From assembly GCA_037178625.1 (NCBI GenBank), contig JAWZXG010000025.1, positions 310,001-374,000 of the forward strand: a stretch of 64,000 bases of DNA, given 5' to 3'. A program made the position numbers and the translations under genes. Numbering within the stretch: the first letter of the stretch is position 1; each line of letters starts with the position of its first letter. Under the pieces are notes generated by a model. It searched no databases. It saw only the letters and a list, made by a program, of their open reading frames with translations, and had not been told where the DNA came from. Positions 32,560-44,110 of this stretch are shown in pieces. This DNA comes from Skeletonema tropicum (Eukaryota; Bacillariophyta; Thalassiosirophyceae; Thalassiosirales; Thalassiosiraceae).

Positions 32560-33270
32560 TTGCGTTTCTCGTTCCATCTCAAAATTACGCGGGAAGGCCA
32601 AACATATATAACATGGTGAGCAATCATATCAAAGATACATACCGTAAGTAAGAAGTCCAACAATACTCATAAAGTTGCGTACTGTTCAAAGTACTTCGTC
32701 ATAGAAGTAAGTTTAGGCGTATGTAGGACAATAAATCTTTGCAGTGGATAGGTAGATGTTTATTGTATGCATATTTTGACTTACTTATATTTTTCTTCCT
32801 TATGTTGGCGAGGGAGGTGGGATGAATTTGGGATAATCCAGCTGGGATGAAAATGGGACAATTTTGAGGGGATGGTTTCGGGAAGACACGACAGAAACAA
32901 TTTGGTTCAAAATTATTTGTTTAGTTTTGGGGCTTTTTGGGATTATTTCGGGATTATTCCGGGAAGATTTTGGGACTAGTCGAATCATCCCGCGGTCTTC
33001 CCACATTTTTAATTTCAGTGTTATGGCGATGGATATCTGCAGAAGTAGAGGCGGGGTGAATTGTTTCGACAGGGGAATTCAACTTCGACAGGGGGGTCCA
33101 GGAGTCGCTAACTAATTTGTGCGTAGAGGTAAATAGTTTTTTTCTCAGTCAAAAATTTGATATTTTCAAAAGTTTGATACCCCAGGAGTCCTGTCCGTGG
33201 TCCAAGAGCAAAAATCCAAAAAAGCAAAAGCGCAGCAAGCTATGGTATCATTCATCGCCCACCATCATTC
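32560..33270. other. Intergenic stretch upstream of the coiled-coil gene
   Basis: Repeated GGGAT/GGGATTATT words at 32815-32975 form a short low-complexity patch, with an inverted GGAAGAC/GTCTTCC pair. No gene is seen. The promoter of the coiled-coil gene should lie at its right end. Confidence 0.4.
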
Positions 33271-33273
33271 ACC

Positions 33274-35133
33274 ATGTGGAATCATCCAGTAACACCCTCA
33301 GCGGCATCCAACGCCTCCTCCAACAATGACACCATCACCTCCTTCCCCAACGAACTCGACTTCGGGGCCTCCGTCGACATCCAAGACGAAATGTGCCGCA
33401 CGATAAAATCCGAATGCGACGAAATCGATCGATCCGCCTCTGCCGCCCAAACCGCCGTCAAGAACGAGGAGCGCACGCTGCACCAGCTCTCCAAGGACTA
33501 TGGCTGTGCCAAGAATGAGATGGCGAGTCTTCGGAGGGATGGAGGTGATATTTTGGATGAGGAGACGATGACGGATGATATTCGGAGGGGGTTCAAGGAG
33601 CAATTTGAGAGCGAGGTTGTTCCGCATGTCACCGCGTCCAACAATGAAGATGGTGATGATGATGCTGCCCTCGTTTCAGAAGATGAAGGTGCAAACAATG
33701 AAGAACATCACGGCATCCAACGCGTCTATGCCCATGGAAAATTTATTGCCCGAAAGAATTCTGAACTCAAAGCCAAAAAGGCATCCATGGTGGCAACCGC
33801 TCAAGAAATCAAGAGTGGATTCAAGAATATCCAAGCAGTGGACGATGAGGCTGCAAATATTCTGCAGATGATTGAGGCGCGTGGGTTGGATGCCGCCAAG
33901 GGACAGGGTGAACGTACCATCGCCCAATTGCAGAGGGAGGTGGAGGTGGAAAATCAGAGGAATAGGGGTGTCAAGGAGGCGATTCAGGCGGCTAGAGCGA
34001 ATAGTGGGGTGAATGCTCAGACTATTGCAGAGAAAGTGAGTGGAATGATGATATATGAATACTTGCTTATTGAAATTGCTACATAATCGTCATTTTCTTT
34101 TACTAACTGGGTTGTTTTCTCTCTCGTCTCCATTCGTTCGCCTTTATAGGCCAAGCTGCAAATGACTCTACGCAGTGAACACCTGTCCAAAGAGGCAGAA
34201 CTCACGGCGCGTAATGATGCGGCACAGCAAGAAGTGTCTCGTGTCCAAGCAGAACAGAAGAAACTAGCTGAAGAATTGGCTCTTTTGTCTGGTCAACTCG
34301 ACTTCTTCACTCAGAATGTGGCCGAGTATGAAACGAAGCAAAAGTTGTCTGGTGAAATCAAGGCAGAAATGGAAGGTGTCAAGAGTGACATTGTAGAGTT
34401 GATCACCAAAAAGGCAAATGTGGTCAGAAGTTTGGAGGAATCATCGTCTGAATTGAAGGAAGTTGAGAAAGCTTATGATGGGGCGAAGGAGGCCTATGAT
34501 ACCATCATGTCTGAGAAGGATGAGAAAGAAAAGGAGAGATGTGAGGCTACCAAGAATGCCGAGGCGAGGAGGGCTACTGCGATGAAGGAAAAAGAGATTC
34601 TTGCTGGAAAAATTGCCAAGTTTCAAGAGGAGACCGCCAATCAAGAGGGACAAGGTAAGGATGCCTTATCTGGTGCTGAGGCGAGACTTGTCGTTCTATC
34701 CAAGACGTTGAAGACCCGCGAGGAGCAATTGGAGAAGAAACGAGCTGCGTCGGACAAGTTGAAGGAGGAGATCGCCTCGACATTGGCTGCCAAGACTGCT
34801 CAAGAGAAAGAAATGAGAGAAATGACCTCAAAGTTTGAAGCAGCCAGTAAAGCTGAGATTGACCGCCTTGCGGTGTTGAAGAAGGAGAGAATTGAATCTC
34901 GCGTTGAACATGTTGAGAAGCGTCGATCTGATCTCAATCTCATTGAAGACTGTCAGAGAGCTGATATCAAGAATATCAGGAAGAAACTCGGCGTGCTAGA
35001 AGAAGTCAACAAGATCAAAGAGTCGATCACAGAGTCCAAGATTGTGCTGGATAAGGATGGTAATGATAGATTCATCATGCCGAATGTGAACGAAATCGAC
35101 TTTGGAGATGGATTTGACGTTGATGATCTCTAG
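33274..35133 (+). CDS. Two-exon coiled-coil protein (581 aa)
   Basis: The ATG at 33274 sits in good context (ACCATGTGG). Exon 1 (33274-34035) and exon 2 (34150-35133) are joined over a 114-bp intron with GTGAGT at the 5' side and a pyrimidine-rich stretch ending TTTATAG at the 3' side. Both exons are whole numbers of codons, and splicing removes in-frame stops. A short N-terminus (MWNHPVTPSAASNASSNNDT) and an acidic patch (about residues 115-140) precede an almost continuous Lys/Glu-rich coiled coil to the C-terminus, which ends DFGDGFDVDDL. The composition resembles structural or kinetochore-type coiled-coil proteins, but I recognise no family. It is the best-preserved host-like spliced gene in the window and is convergent with the reductase pseudogene. 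Confidence 0.75.
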
Positions 35134-35292
35134 AGAGTCAAGATGAGGAAGAAGATCCGATAGAGTAATTTCTTCATTTGATTTTATGTAGCAATTGTCG
35201 TGAGTGCATTCCATTGGATGGATGGCACAGCTAACGCACACTTGACAGCAAATAAACATTCGTTATTTTTCAATGGGACGAGGTTTCTCTTT

Positions 35293-36060
35293 CTATTCAA
35301 TCAAAAATTCAGTTCTCTCCTCACTGAAAGCATCGGGTCCGCCCAAAAATGAGGAAAGAGGATTTTTGTTTGTCATACACTCTTTGTCCAGCGTCACAAT
35401 CACAATTTTCTTCATACCATCTGCCGTCAAAGAGAAATCAAGAATGTCCTTGTTCTCTGCCATACGATGGGGCTTCACACTCTTCGGCAAGAAAACTACA
35501 CCCCGTTGCAACAAGAATCGCAGGAGTACTTGTGCTGGACTCTTTCCGTGGTTCTTTGCAATCTCCACAATTATATCATCCTTCAAAGGAATGGGTGCGT
35601 TCCATGTTTCCGAGTTGAGGAGACCCCCTTCCAACTGAGTGTGTGCCGTGACACAAATGTTTCTTGAGAGGCAATAATTCACAAGATTTTCTCTCTGGTA
35701 GTAAGCATGCACTTCGATTTGATTACATGCTGGTTGTATTCTGGCAGTGTTACCAAATCATGCATTAGCATCGTCGGAACGTTACTAACACCAATATTCT
35801 TGCACACACCCCTGTCAACTTAATCCTCCATGGCTCTCCACGTATCGATCAACGGCGTATTCCCTAATTCACTTGCCCCCCAGCTGGATGTAGACAAGCC
35901 ACAGTGTGTTTCCAACACATAGGAAAATGTATCAAATAGAGATCAAAGTAATCCAATTGCAAAGTGTTCAACGAATGTGCAGCAGCCTTTGGTACTTGGT
36001 ACAATCCCCACATCATGATCAGAGTTCCAGAGTTTCCCGTAATAAGCAATACTCGCATAA
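35293..36060 (-). pseudogene. Aldo/keto reductase pseudogene
   Basis: Pieces of the family appear in order across frames: KLWNSDHDVGIV, LNTLQLDYFDLYLIHFPMCW (with the substrate-pocket His), GNTPLIDTWRAMED, a TAA stop, VDRGVCKNIGVSNV, then NQIEVHAYYQRENLVNYCLS and the C-terminal part PLKDDIIVEIAKNHGKSPAQ … FLPKSVKPHRMAENKDI with the NADP-binding Lys-Ser region. The frame changes at least three times, one in-frame stop is present, and the N-terminal third with the catalytic Asp/Tyr is missing. Introns could explain some frame changes but not the stop. Family members reduce carbonyls with NADPH; this copy is most likely dead. Confidence 0.7.
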
Positions 36061-36333
36061 GTAGAATAGCATGATAATAATGCGCAGACAGAGGACAAGC
36101 TGACAGCTATAGTAACAGAAATTTTACTTTAAAAGTACGTCTGTTTAGAGGGGCGAGGACACAGCTAACAGCACAGAAATAAAATCAATGCACTGAAAGC
36201 AGGCAGCAGGACGGACTATACTCTTACTCGTAAACCATTCAGTTGATCTGAAACACCCCTCAGAGAGTCTAGCGACGTCAGCTGCGTGATTATTATATAC
36301 CTCTCCACATTTGTGGCCGAATCAAATTTTACG

Positions 36334-37493
36334 ATGGTGGTGGTTGGTAACAAGAGCGACAAGAACCTCAATACGGGCGGCCCTCCTCCAGGAATGAAGA
36401 GATGGACTTGGTTAGCATTTCTTTTTCCCTCCTCTGTCCTGGCATTAGCATTAAATATGTACCTCATGACAACATGGGATAGCAATGCACAAGTACAAAC
36501 GCCAAAAGCCGCCCAAAATACTGTTGCTATTAGGGGAGGAGAGACGCACATCAACCCTCCTCTGTATCCTCAGGCTCGGGCCAGCACTACCCTTTCAAAG
36601 TAGCAATTTGTGTTCTGATGAAAGATGCAGAAAACTACTTTGAGGAATGGCTAGACTATCATTTTGCTATGGGCTTTGATTCAATTTATATCTATGACAA
36701 TTCGCCATCCTTTGAACTCAAGAACTGGTACGGCAATACTAGGAATCATGCAACGTTTGGTAACGTAGAGGTCTTGCACTGGGTGGACGAGAGCGTCCAA
36801 AACCAGAATCATGCTTATGCAGATTGTGTGGAAAAATTCGGTCGTTCAAAGACTGGACCCAAAATCGACTACTTTGCCTTCATTGACGTTGACGAGTTCC
36901 TCGTCATTCGCTCTCCAAAATATAATGATATTCAGGGTATTCTCTCAGACTATCTTGTGCCGTACGGAGAGCTTTGACCGTCAACTGGATGATGGTTGGA
37001 TCATCCAATAAATCAGTTTCTTCACCACTGCCACTTACCAAAAGAAACCAGTATCGGGCAAAAGAAACTCACAATGTCGTCAAGTCTTTCGCAAAGACCT
37101 CTGACTACATTGAGCATCTCAACCCCCATGGTGTGGAACTGGGGAGCCTAGCCGCTATCCACACAACTAAATATCCGGGAGCTCTTTTCAAACCAGCAAG
37201 TGATACTTATGCTAGTGATCATGAGCGTCCGTCAGATATTCTTCTATTGTACACCACTATCGTTATGGGAGCAAAAAGGAATATGTATTCAAGAGATGTG
37301 TCCGAGGAGATGCAAAAGGAGGTAGATGTGGTGTGACGGTGCTGATATCAAAGCTGACACACCCGATCACATACAAATTGCTCCTGGCGATGTCTTCGAT
37401 GATGCAGCGTGGCAATTCTTAACTAGCCGAGTTCCCAAGTATTGGGTTTTTGATGAGTTTGAGTTCGAAGATTTTCATCATCCAGTGGAATAA
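36334..37493 (+). pseudogene. GT92-like glycosyltransferase, frameshifted
   Basis: The ATG at 36334 gives MVVVGNKSDKNLNTGGPPPG and a hydrophobic signal anchor (WLAFLFPSSVLALALNMYLM). A frame change near 36600 leads to PFKVAICVLMKDAENYFEEW, LDYHFAMGFDSIYIYDNSPS and YFAFIDVDEFLVI (the D-V-D metal site). A second one near 36965 (a GAGAG repeat) leads to LTVNWMMVGSSNKS, PLPLTKRNQYR, SDYIEHLNPHGVEL and ASDHERPSDILLLY. A third near 37333 leads to CDGADIKADTPDHI and the stop at 37491-37493. These are the landmarks of the GT92 (DUF23) family, which transfers galactose and similar sugars in the Golgi. Apart from the frame changes the wording is well kept, so the lesions are recent or sequencing errors. 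Confidence 0.7.
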
Positions 37494-37659
37494 TCCTAGT
37501 AAAATTCTGGGCGGTCAAGAAAAGCCCTCTGCATGGAGAAAATCATTGTAAATTCAATCTATTCATATATTTATGATTTTATCATTTCGTGCTCAATTTT
37601 CCAACAAATAACTTCATCAGAGACCAGAGAGAAAGAGAGAGAATCATGAAACACAGATC

Positions 37660-38022
37660 TCATTCACTCAAATTAGGGACACTAGTTTGAAACATTCTCA
37701 AAATCTGCACAATACTGCTTCCGATAACCACAAACATAAAGAAGGCAATAAGACCTTTGCTTATAGGTGGGTCATCGGTGTGTTCTGCCGCCTTGCCTAT
37801 GGGGACTTGCCCACGTTTATTGATGTTGCCATCAAATTTCTTTTGTCTATTGCGAATGTTTCGTGGTGCTGGCTGTGTGTTGTGAGGGGTTTTCGAGTTG
37901 GAGTTAGGAAGAGCAAAAAGAGAATTACGTGAGAAATATGATAAGCATGGAAATGATGAAGAGATTCCAGATGGAATTGACTGAGGATGGATCGTAGCGG
38001 CGGCGGCGGTGTAAAGGGTCAT
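37660..38022 (-). CDS. RAMP4/SERP-like ER membrane protein
   Basis: The C-terminal 65 residues read PRNIRNRQKKFDGNINKRGQ, then VPIGK…, a GLIAFFMFVVIGSSIVQILR membrane segment and a short tail. This is the tail-anchored RAMP4/SERP layout (basic cytosolic part, one C-terminal TM) of a small protein bound to the Sec61 translocon and linked to ER stress. Family members are about 65-75 aa, and the conserved part starts right after APRN. The frame extends upstream to an ATG at 38022 (120 aa), with a non-homologous Ser-rich extension. More likely an intron ends at CACAACACACAG (about 37874) and a short first exon lies upstream. Start uncertain, family fairly sure. Confidence 0.7.
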   Translation of the reverse strand: MTLYTAAAATIHPQSIPSGISSSFPCLSYFSRNSLFALPNSNSKTPHNTQPAPRNIRNRQKKFDGNINKRGQVPIGKAAEHTDDPPISKGLIAFFMFVVIGSSIVQILRMFQTSVPNLSE

Positions 38023-38079
38023 AACAGCTAATTTATATTCATCGCCACGCTCACGTGGGGGGCGGATCAAGAACACGGA

Positions 38080-40920
38080 CCAAGCTGCATTTATTAATCA
38101 TTCCCATCATTTTCGTTGCTTTTTGATCTTCGTTTCTCTCTCATGGTGTACCAATAGGTCTAATTTTGTGTCCTCCGTCATCTGTCGCATTTCATCATCA
38201 TATTACCACCACAGATATGGCGAGAAACGATCATTCACTTACCATTTTATTTACTGTTGTATTGGAGAATGAATTGAATAGGGTATGGTGGGAGAGTGTC
38301 AATCAACGAAGCGTTAGATTAGTGCACTGCTGCCGGAGAGGGCGTAAGAAGTACTTGTGGTAATAGTCTTGGAAGAGGCTGGCAACTGCAACTGGGCTGT
38401 GGGCTGGCTGTTATGGCAGGCTGTTGGCGTTGGGCGGTCACGCACGGTGGACCGACGGGCGGGCGGTCGTGGTCGATGGAAGATAGTTTTCTTGGCGGGA
38501 GCTGAAAGAATTGGCGGGATGAGGATGGGATTTTTGAGTCAACTTCTTGGGATGTCCTAGTAATACGCCGTTAAGTAATACGAAAGTAATACGCCGGCGC
38601 GTGCCGCGCATAAAAGTTGAAACATTTGTTACCACCGCCACAATTGTAACAATCATGAAACGCAGCCACCACGTAGGAGAAAGTCTTAGAAAGAGGTAAT
38701 CCAATGATTCAAAGACAGCAACGGCCAACAGGTACTTTTACGCAGCCACAATCGAACGCTCACTCACATCGCTTTAGTTGACAATGACCATGACGAGCGG
38801 TGCCGGCCGCCTCACCACCATGCCCAGACCATGCCCTCTCGTCATCCTCAATATTTCCTTGCCGTGTCCTTGATATCCATCGCCGTGGTTCCAAAGATTC
38901 GTGGTTAATAAGCGAACCGTTGCAAGCGAAGAACATGGGGCTAAAAAAGGTAAGATTATTTTTGCATTAGTAATACACATTATTTCTCCAAGTTGATGTA
39001 CTCACAAATGTTACAACGTGCTGTTCATATATCACCGATCACATCTCGTTGGACAAAAATACGTTGCTCCAGTTTGGATGAGAGTAGAGATGAAAGACAA
39101 GCCGTTCAAAAGGAGTAAGTGTAAATGTTCCGCCATCGCAAGTGAAACAGTAGAAGCCACCACCCAAAGTAGGACTCTTCAATCGTCAATGCAGTCAGTT
39201 TCAAGCACTGTATGCATGGGAAATCTATGGAGTGTCATTTAACCGTCCAGTCATTGTGATCGTGTGCCTTCGTTGACTGAAGCATCTACATTCCGCTGTA
39301 TTCTGCCACACATTCCACGGCACAGTGTATGACGTGGGCACCATTTTCTATCCGCTCTGGACGAATGTATTACAAATGCATCAATCGGGATGGATGTACT
39401 ATTTCATCACTTGATTCCACTATCGTTTGTTCTTGTTCGCCTTCCAACTGCATAAGAAGGAAAGATTCTGATTCATTATAGTGTAATCTGAGCTTGTGCT
39501 TGAGAGAAATAATGGAGTACTTATTGAAAATATGTCTGTTGCTGTCACTCTTTGAAGAAGTAACAAGTAAAACCAATGAATAACACATAAGTTTTGGAAA
39601 GAATCTAACTAACAAGCTCCGAGAGGGGGGAGCGGCTGACTTGCAGCTTGGAGAGTTAATCCAGAGTAATACGAATTAAAAGATTGATCTCGACTTTGTG
39701 TAACACCTTCACTTCATAGTCATAGATAATTACTCCTATTCGTCTTGAGCTGAATCTGTTATGTCAACGAAGATGGTATGTGGATTCAATCTTATACCCG
39801 ACTACAGAGATAAGCTTCGAGACAATTCCAACAACAACCGTGGTTCTCTTTCGCTAATTATCTCAATCTGGTTATTATTTTAATGTGTATTAAATTATAT
39901 TTCAATGCATTAACCTATTGTATATACTTATATATATTTCAGACCTTAGACAACACCAAGTGCTTCTCACCACCACATCCTTCCATTCCAGCACACATCC
40001 AAATCCATCAAGAAAGTTCTAGCCAGCGCCTAGCCTAACAATGGTGCAAGTGCATATTTAATACAACTCGGTAATTTAATAGCCATGATGCATTACTCAC
40101 TCCTTCTATATAATATGCTAAAGGATATTTATTATCAGTTTTATTGATTACATGCCAATTTCATGTAATAATGGAGTAGTAGGTAGCTATTCTTGCTCAG
40201 AGCAATGCCGGCAACAGAAACACAAATAATGACGGGAGCTGTCATGAAAAGTACCAAACTGCCAAGTAGATGGGGCAGTAGCATCCGAGGGAGATTGGTT
40301 ACAGTTGCAAAAGGGTCTGTAATAAGTGAATAGACAGACACCAGGCTTCTCAGCGATTTAAACAACAAAACGAAGTCTTCATCTAGCCCTCCTGCTGCGT
40401 GTTATTCCTCCACCCCCATTAACTCCATCTACCCCTGATTTCCCCCAGTAGTCTCAGGTTTGTATACTGGACTCTCTGAAAAAGAAATCAGGGTTGAATG
40501 TTGAATAAGATTTCAGATGATTCTGAACACAAAAAACGGTCAGGAATGTTTGACCTCTGTCGTGGCACCACAACGATTCTAAGGACGGAACATTACGGAC
40601 TGCTGGTCTACCAATAATGTCAATTTTTGAGCACGCACGGCAGTTTGTATGTAATGGCCTGTTGGTGTTATTTTATTGAAGGGCAACGTTGGACGTTAGT
40701 ACAAAAATGACATTTTTTGACGGACTGCAGATAAAACTCAATTACAACTCGACACAGAAAACTGGCTATTTTGCATGGGCGATGCGTGCGTAGCGGATTT
40801 TTTCTTACCTGTGCGGCGAAATGATAGATTTGCGGTTGTCAAGAAGGCTGGTCGAGTTAGGCGGGTGGGGCTGCCATGTTCATCATTGTGAGCTTGTTTT
40901 GGTTGTTTGAATTTATGTGA
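38080..40920. other. Long stretch without a recognised gene
   Basis: It contains a short AGTAATACG-C/A repeat (38560-38600), the dispersed repeat at 40053-40183 and an AT-rich patch at 39870-39940. A minus-strand 75-codon frame (40141-40368) with a hydrophobic middle overlaps the dispersed repeat and is not called. Confidence 0.4.
40053..40183 (+). repeat. Dispersed repeat, copy 2 (partner 6826-6946)
   Basis: It shares CATATTTAATACAA, ATAGCCATG, TTATTATCAGTTTTATT and ATAATGGAGTAGTAGG in the same order with 6826-6946. Confidence 0.6.
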
Positions 40921-41365
40921 GCGGTGACCGTTTCATTTTGGCTTTTGTTTCTCGTAAATGGTTCTCGTATTTGTTTCTTGAAATTTGCAGCAAAATCCCA
41001 GCTCAGACTGCATGCCGCTTTCTACAAGGTCTCTACAGGATGCTCAGCAACATCAAGATCAAGATCGGCTGTGTGCTCGACTGCCGGTGCTAGGCATCGC
41101 TCATAATCCCGCTGTGAGGACCACTAACAAACCTCCAACAAGATGGCATCGGACACAACACCAACACAATGGTACAATGGCAGTACTACCCTCTAACAAC
41201 ACTATTAGTTGAGTTATTTTTTACATCGCTTAGTTCTAAACTCATCGGCTGCCGCCGCCCCCCAGCATCGCCATGGTGCTCATTGACGTGCATTTCTATC
41301 GGAGCACGAACACATTTATTGCATAATGATCCGCACGAAGGTGCGGGCAAATGATGACCATTCGG

Positions 41366-41580
41366 AGTCAAAAAGCTCTTTGAAAAGGAGGGAAAAGATG
41401 TGACGGACGATGCTCTAGATGCCGCCATCGGGCGTATTGAGACAATCACTGCAGATGCGTCTGACCCAGGTGCATGCAATCTTGTTGAATTTCTCCATGA
41501 GGGTGATACGTTTGGTTCAATGATGTCTAGGTAGCGATAATGCAACATTTACCAATTTCCTAAGTGATATGATATGATAC
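41366..41580 (+). mobile_element. Coding remnant followed by a LINE-B-type 3' tail
   Basis: The frame from about 41366 reads VKKLFEKEGKDVTDDALDAA … DPGACNLVEFLHEGDTFGSM and stops at 41533-41535 (TAG). The last part and what follows (about 41509-41580, GGTTCAATGATGTCTAGG then GCGATAATGCAACATTTACC, ending TGATATGATATGAT) is nearly identical to the reverse complement of 48657-48722, the extreme 3' end of LINE-B. This looks like either a 5'-truncated relative of LINE-B or an unrelated sequence carrying the same retrotransposition tail. Confidence 0.5.
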
Positions 41581-41742
41581 GTTGAAGGATTTACACTCTG
41601 ACTCCACTCCCATCGTTACGAAAGGGATTTAAATTCTTCTCCCAGACGAAAATATCAATGTCGATGTTATCAATGTTGATCTTCCAACACCAACAGAGCC
41701 TGCAAAGAAAAAACAAAAAGACATGTGCATTCAAGGCGGGCG

Positions 41743-41898
41743 ATGATGGGCAAGGACTACAAGTCTGTGGAATACCTCCGTTACGAAACAGATCTTGACG
41801 AAGAGACGCGCATCGACACTCAAATCTTGCACTATCTGTATGATTACCTCGAGGAAATTAAACTCGGATATCGTGATGAAAAGCAAAAAATAAACTGA
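41743..41898 (+). CDS. Hypothetical 51-aa frame
   Basis: MMGKDYKSVEYLRYETDLDE and onward to YLYDYLEEIKLGYRDEKQKI is strongly protein-like, but no family is recognised. The preceding frame (LPDENINVDVINVDLP … KKKQKD) ends in the stop that overlaps this start, and CALCAEVLESPP follows in another frame, so the region is probably one decayed or intron-containing gene. Confidence 0.3.
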   Translation: MMGKDYKSVEYLRYETDLDEETRIDTQILHYLYDYLEEIKLGYRDEKQKIN

Positions 41899-41931
41899 TG
41901 ACCAATATACAAAAGATCAAAAGTACTCTGT

Positions 41932-42426
41932 GTGCTTTGTGCTGAAGTATTGGAAAGTCCTCCTTCGAGCAGAGTTCCCTACCCTCCCCGAGAATACAGG
42001 AATGAAGAGAACGGGCACAAAGTAAGTTTATTGTTCAGTTATATCTATATTCCTCCTAACTTACCAGTTTTGTTGTCACGAAGAAAATATAATGAGCAAA
42101 CCAGCCGTGATGACATAGATAGCAAAATCGCGACCATGAGCAATCTACGCTGGAGTGAGTTTGCTGTGCCCGTATTTGAAGAGGCCGTTGCTGCCATCAA
42201 GAAAGAAACTCAGCATATTGGCGATCTGCTTCATCGCCACAAGGACTTTTTAGCTGGAAAGGCTTCATCTATGAGGAAAATAAGATCTGGATCGAAGAAG
42301 AAAGTTGTGAGAGGCACTGTTGCGGCTTTTTCGAACGCTTTAAATCCTGTCCAGATCAGCGATGATGAATTTTATGCCGTCATAGACTCTGGAAAGAAGA
42401 GCAGCCGACCCAAGGGCAAAGGCTAA
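41932..42426 (+). CDS. Hypothetical protein, possibly spliced; 96-aa C-terminal frame from 42136
   Basis: The upstream part reads LCALCAEVLESPPSSRVPYP … NEENGHK and meets a candidate intron (GTAAGT at about 42022 to TTACCAG at about 42067). Past it FCCHEEN would follow, giving a Cys/His cluster like those at the C-terminus of some transposases. An ATG in good context at 42136 (CGACCATGAG) starts MSNLRWSEFAVPVFEEAVAA and a Lys/Ser-rich end. A further piece, SGKKVVKGKSKDKLEARAEQ, follows a CTTCAG acceptor-like site near 42520. Unknown function; the arrangement suggests TE debris or a poorly resolved gene. Confidence 0.3.
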   Translation: MLCAEVLESPPSSRVPYPPREYRNEENGHKVSLLFSYIYIPPNLPVLLSRRKYNEQTSRDDIDSKIATMSNLRWSEFAVPVFEEAVAAIKKETQHIGDLLHRHKDFLAGKASSMRKIRSGSKKKVVRGTVAAFSNALNPVQISDDEFYAVIDSGKKSSRPKGKG

Positions 42427-43386
42427 ATGGATGGGTTCGCCGGTTGTGTTGCGGCTGCTGTCTAGGTTGTTCTATGTCAAATGCTTACCCATTTGTATCA
42501 TGTGCCTTCAGAGTGGCAAGAAGGTTGTCAAGGGGAAGTCGAAAGATAAATTGGAAGCACGAGCCGAGCAGGCACATGCAAAGCAACGAGTAACAACTAA
42601 GATCAAACACAACCATGCCCACTACTTACGACCTAATACTCTACTACAGCCTCTACACCGGGGGTAAAAATTACGGGGGTAGAAAAGTTGACCCCCCCCC
42701 TCACCACAGCAAGCTGCGCTTAATAGTAACTTGAAGATAAATTGTCCCCGCCTAAGTATGTGACTTCGCTTGCAAACATTGTATATCAAGCTCTCTGTCA
42801 AAGAAGAATTGGTCCAGGAGAAACAGTCGACAGTCGGAAAATTAGGGTACCTACATACAATACCTTATTTATGGGTAGATACGGACAATACCTATGTCTC
42901 TAGAAGAAAGTAGAAAAGAATCACCAATAGTAGTGCTATTAGTACTCCCAGTTGACGTGAGGCCAGAGCCTCATCTCTAGACAACGCTTAGAGATAAGTA
43001 GCTTTGGGACAAGCAACGTGATAACAAAGGAAGAACCAGTGCAACGATGTACGGCCTGTAAGGAGAATGTCCTAACTACTCCCGTTATCTTGGCGCCATT
43101 TTCACTTTTCCAAAAAAGCATTTGAGGTCCTTTGAGGAGGAACGAAGAGCAAGCATCAATGCGACTGAGAAGAAGATTGATGATGATCAGCGGTGACCTC
43201 TTTGGATAAACCAGAAGACAGCAGAATAGTATTCTGATGATGCGATGAGTATCACGAAAAGCTTTCTAAGAAGCAGCAGTCAAATGAGGAAAATATGCTG
43301 GCAAACTTTGAGAGATGATCCTATTGAGAAGGCTCGCCGTGCCCGGGAGTGGGGGAACACATATCACCATAATCTGAATTTCTTGC

Positions 43387-43536
43387 GACCGCAGCAAGGC
43401 TTCCAGTGCTGATGTTGAGCGTGTCTTCAGTCAAGTTAAGGTTCATGTTGAAGACCCTCTAGAAACCCTTCTGAAGTTTATTGTTGAGGCTATCGGTGAG
43501 GAGGACTTGATTGAGGAGACCCTAGAACCCGTCTGA
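43387..43536 (+). pseudogene. hAT transposase C-terminal (dimerisation) fragment
   Basis: A 49-codon frame ending in TGA reads DRSKASSADVERVFSQVKVH. The SSADVERVFS core is the hallmark of the hAT family C-terminal dimerisation domain. The preceding 200 bp contain only broken frames. No TIRs were identified. Confidence 0.65.
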
Positions 43537-43673
43537 TGTGCCGTGTAAATGATTACGACTCTTAGATGAGCTAGTTCGAATCGCCTAACCCCCCCCTGTG
43601 AATACGCCGATGGCGTCGAAAGACCGGCGCGTGCGGGAAGGGACCCGCGAGCGCCTAAAAAAAATATCTGGGA

Positions 43674-44110
43674 ACTAGCGAACGGACCTGTCGATTCATG
43701 TTGTCCGCGAACGGCTTATTTCGAACATTCGAATGAATTTTAAATTTATCTAGTGTGTTACGTAATTGTTACATTTCGTTACCCGTAAATTCGAATCGTT
43801 ACAAATGTTACATTCGTTTCGCGTCGCACAGTCATACTACCATACATAATCAATTCGATTGATCGAATGAAGCACTGCTCGATTAAGCAATAAAATTGCT
43901 AGCAATGCGAAAGAAAAGAAATAGCTTTTAATAGAAACATAAGTAGATTATTGTATTGTAGTGAGACGAATCTGCCGCCGACCCCACCGCCTTCCTTTCG
44001 CAGGCATGGGGTCGGCGCTCGAAAACCGATGATGCCTGACTTCCTGTGGTTACCGCCTCTCTTTCAGCTGGCGTGCAGGCGCCTACACTGCTTAATTATC
44101 TCTTCTCTCT
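43674..44110 (+). repeat. Dispersed repeat element copy with internal hairpin
   Basis: The left part (43674-43805) matches 9038-9182 directly. The right part (43780-44110) matches 8035-8380 inverted. A 40-nt hairpin lies at 43977-44016 (GCCGACCCCA … TGGGGTCGGC). No coding capacity. Confidence 0.6.

Noticed and set aside
40141..40368. 75-codon hydrophobic minus-strand frame as a membrane protein
   Set aside because: It overlaps a dispersed repeat whose other copy has no corresponding open frame.
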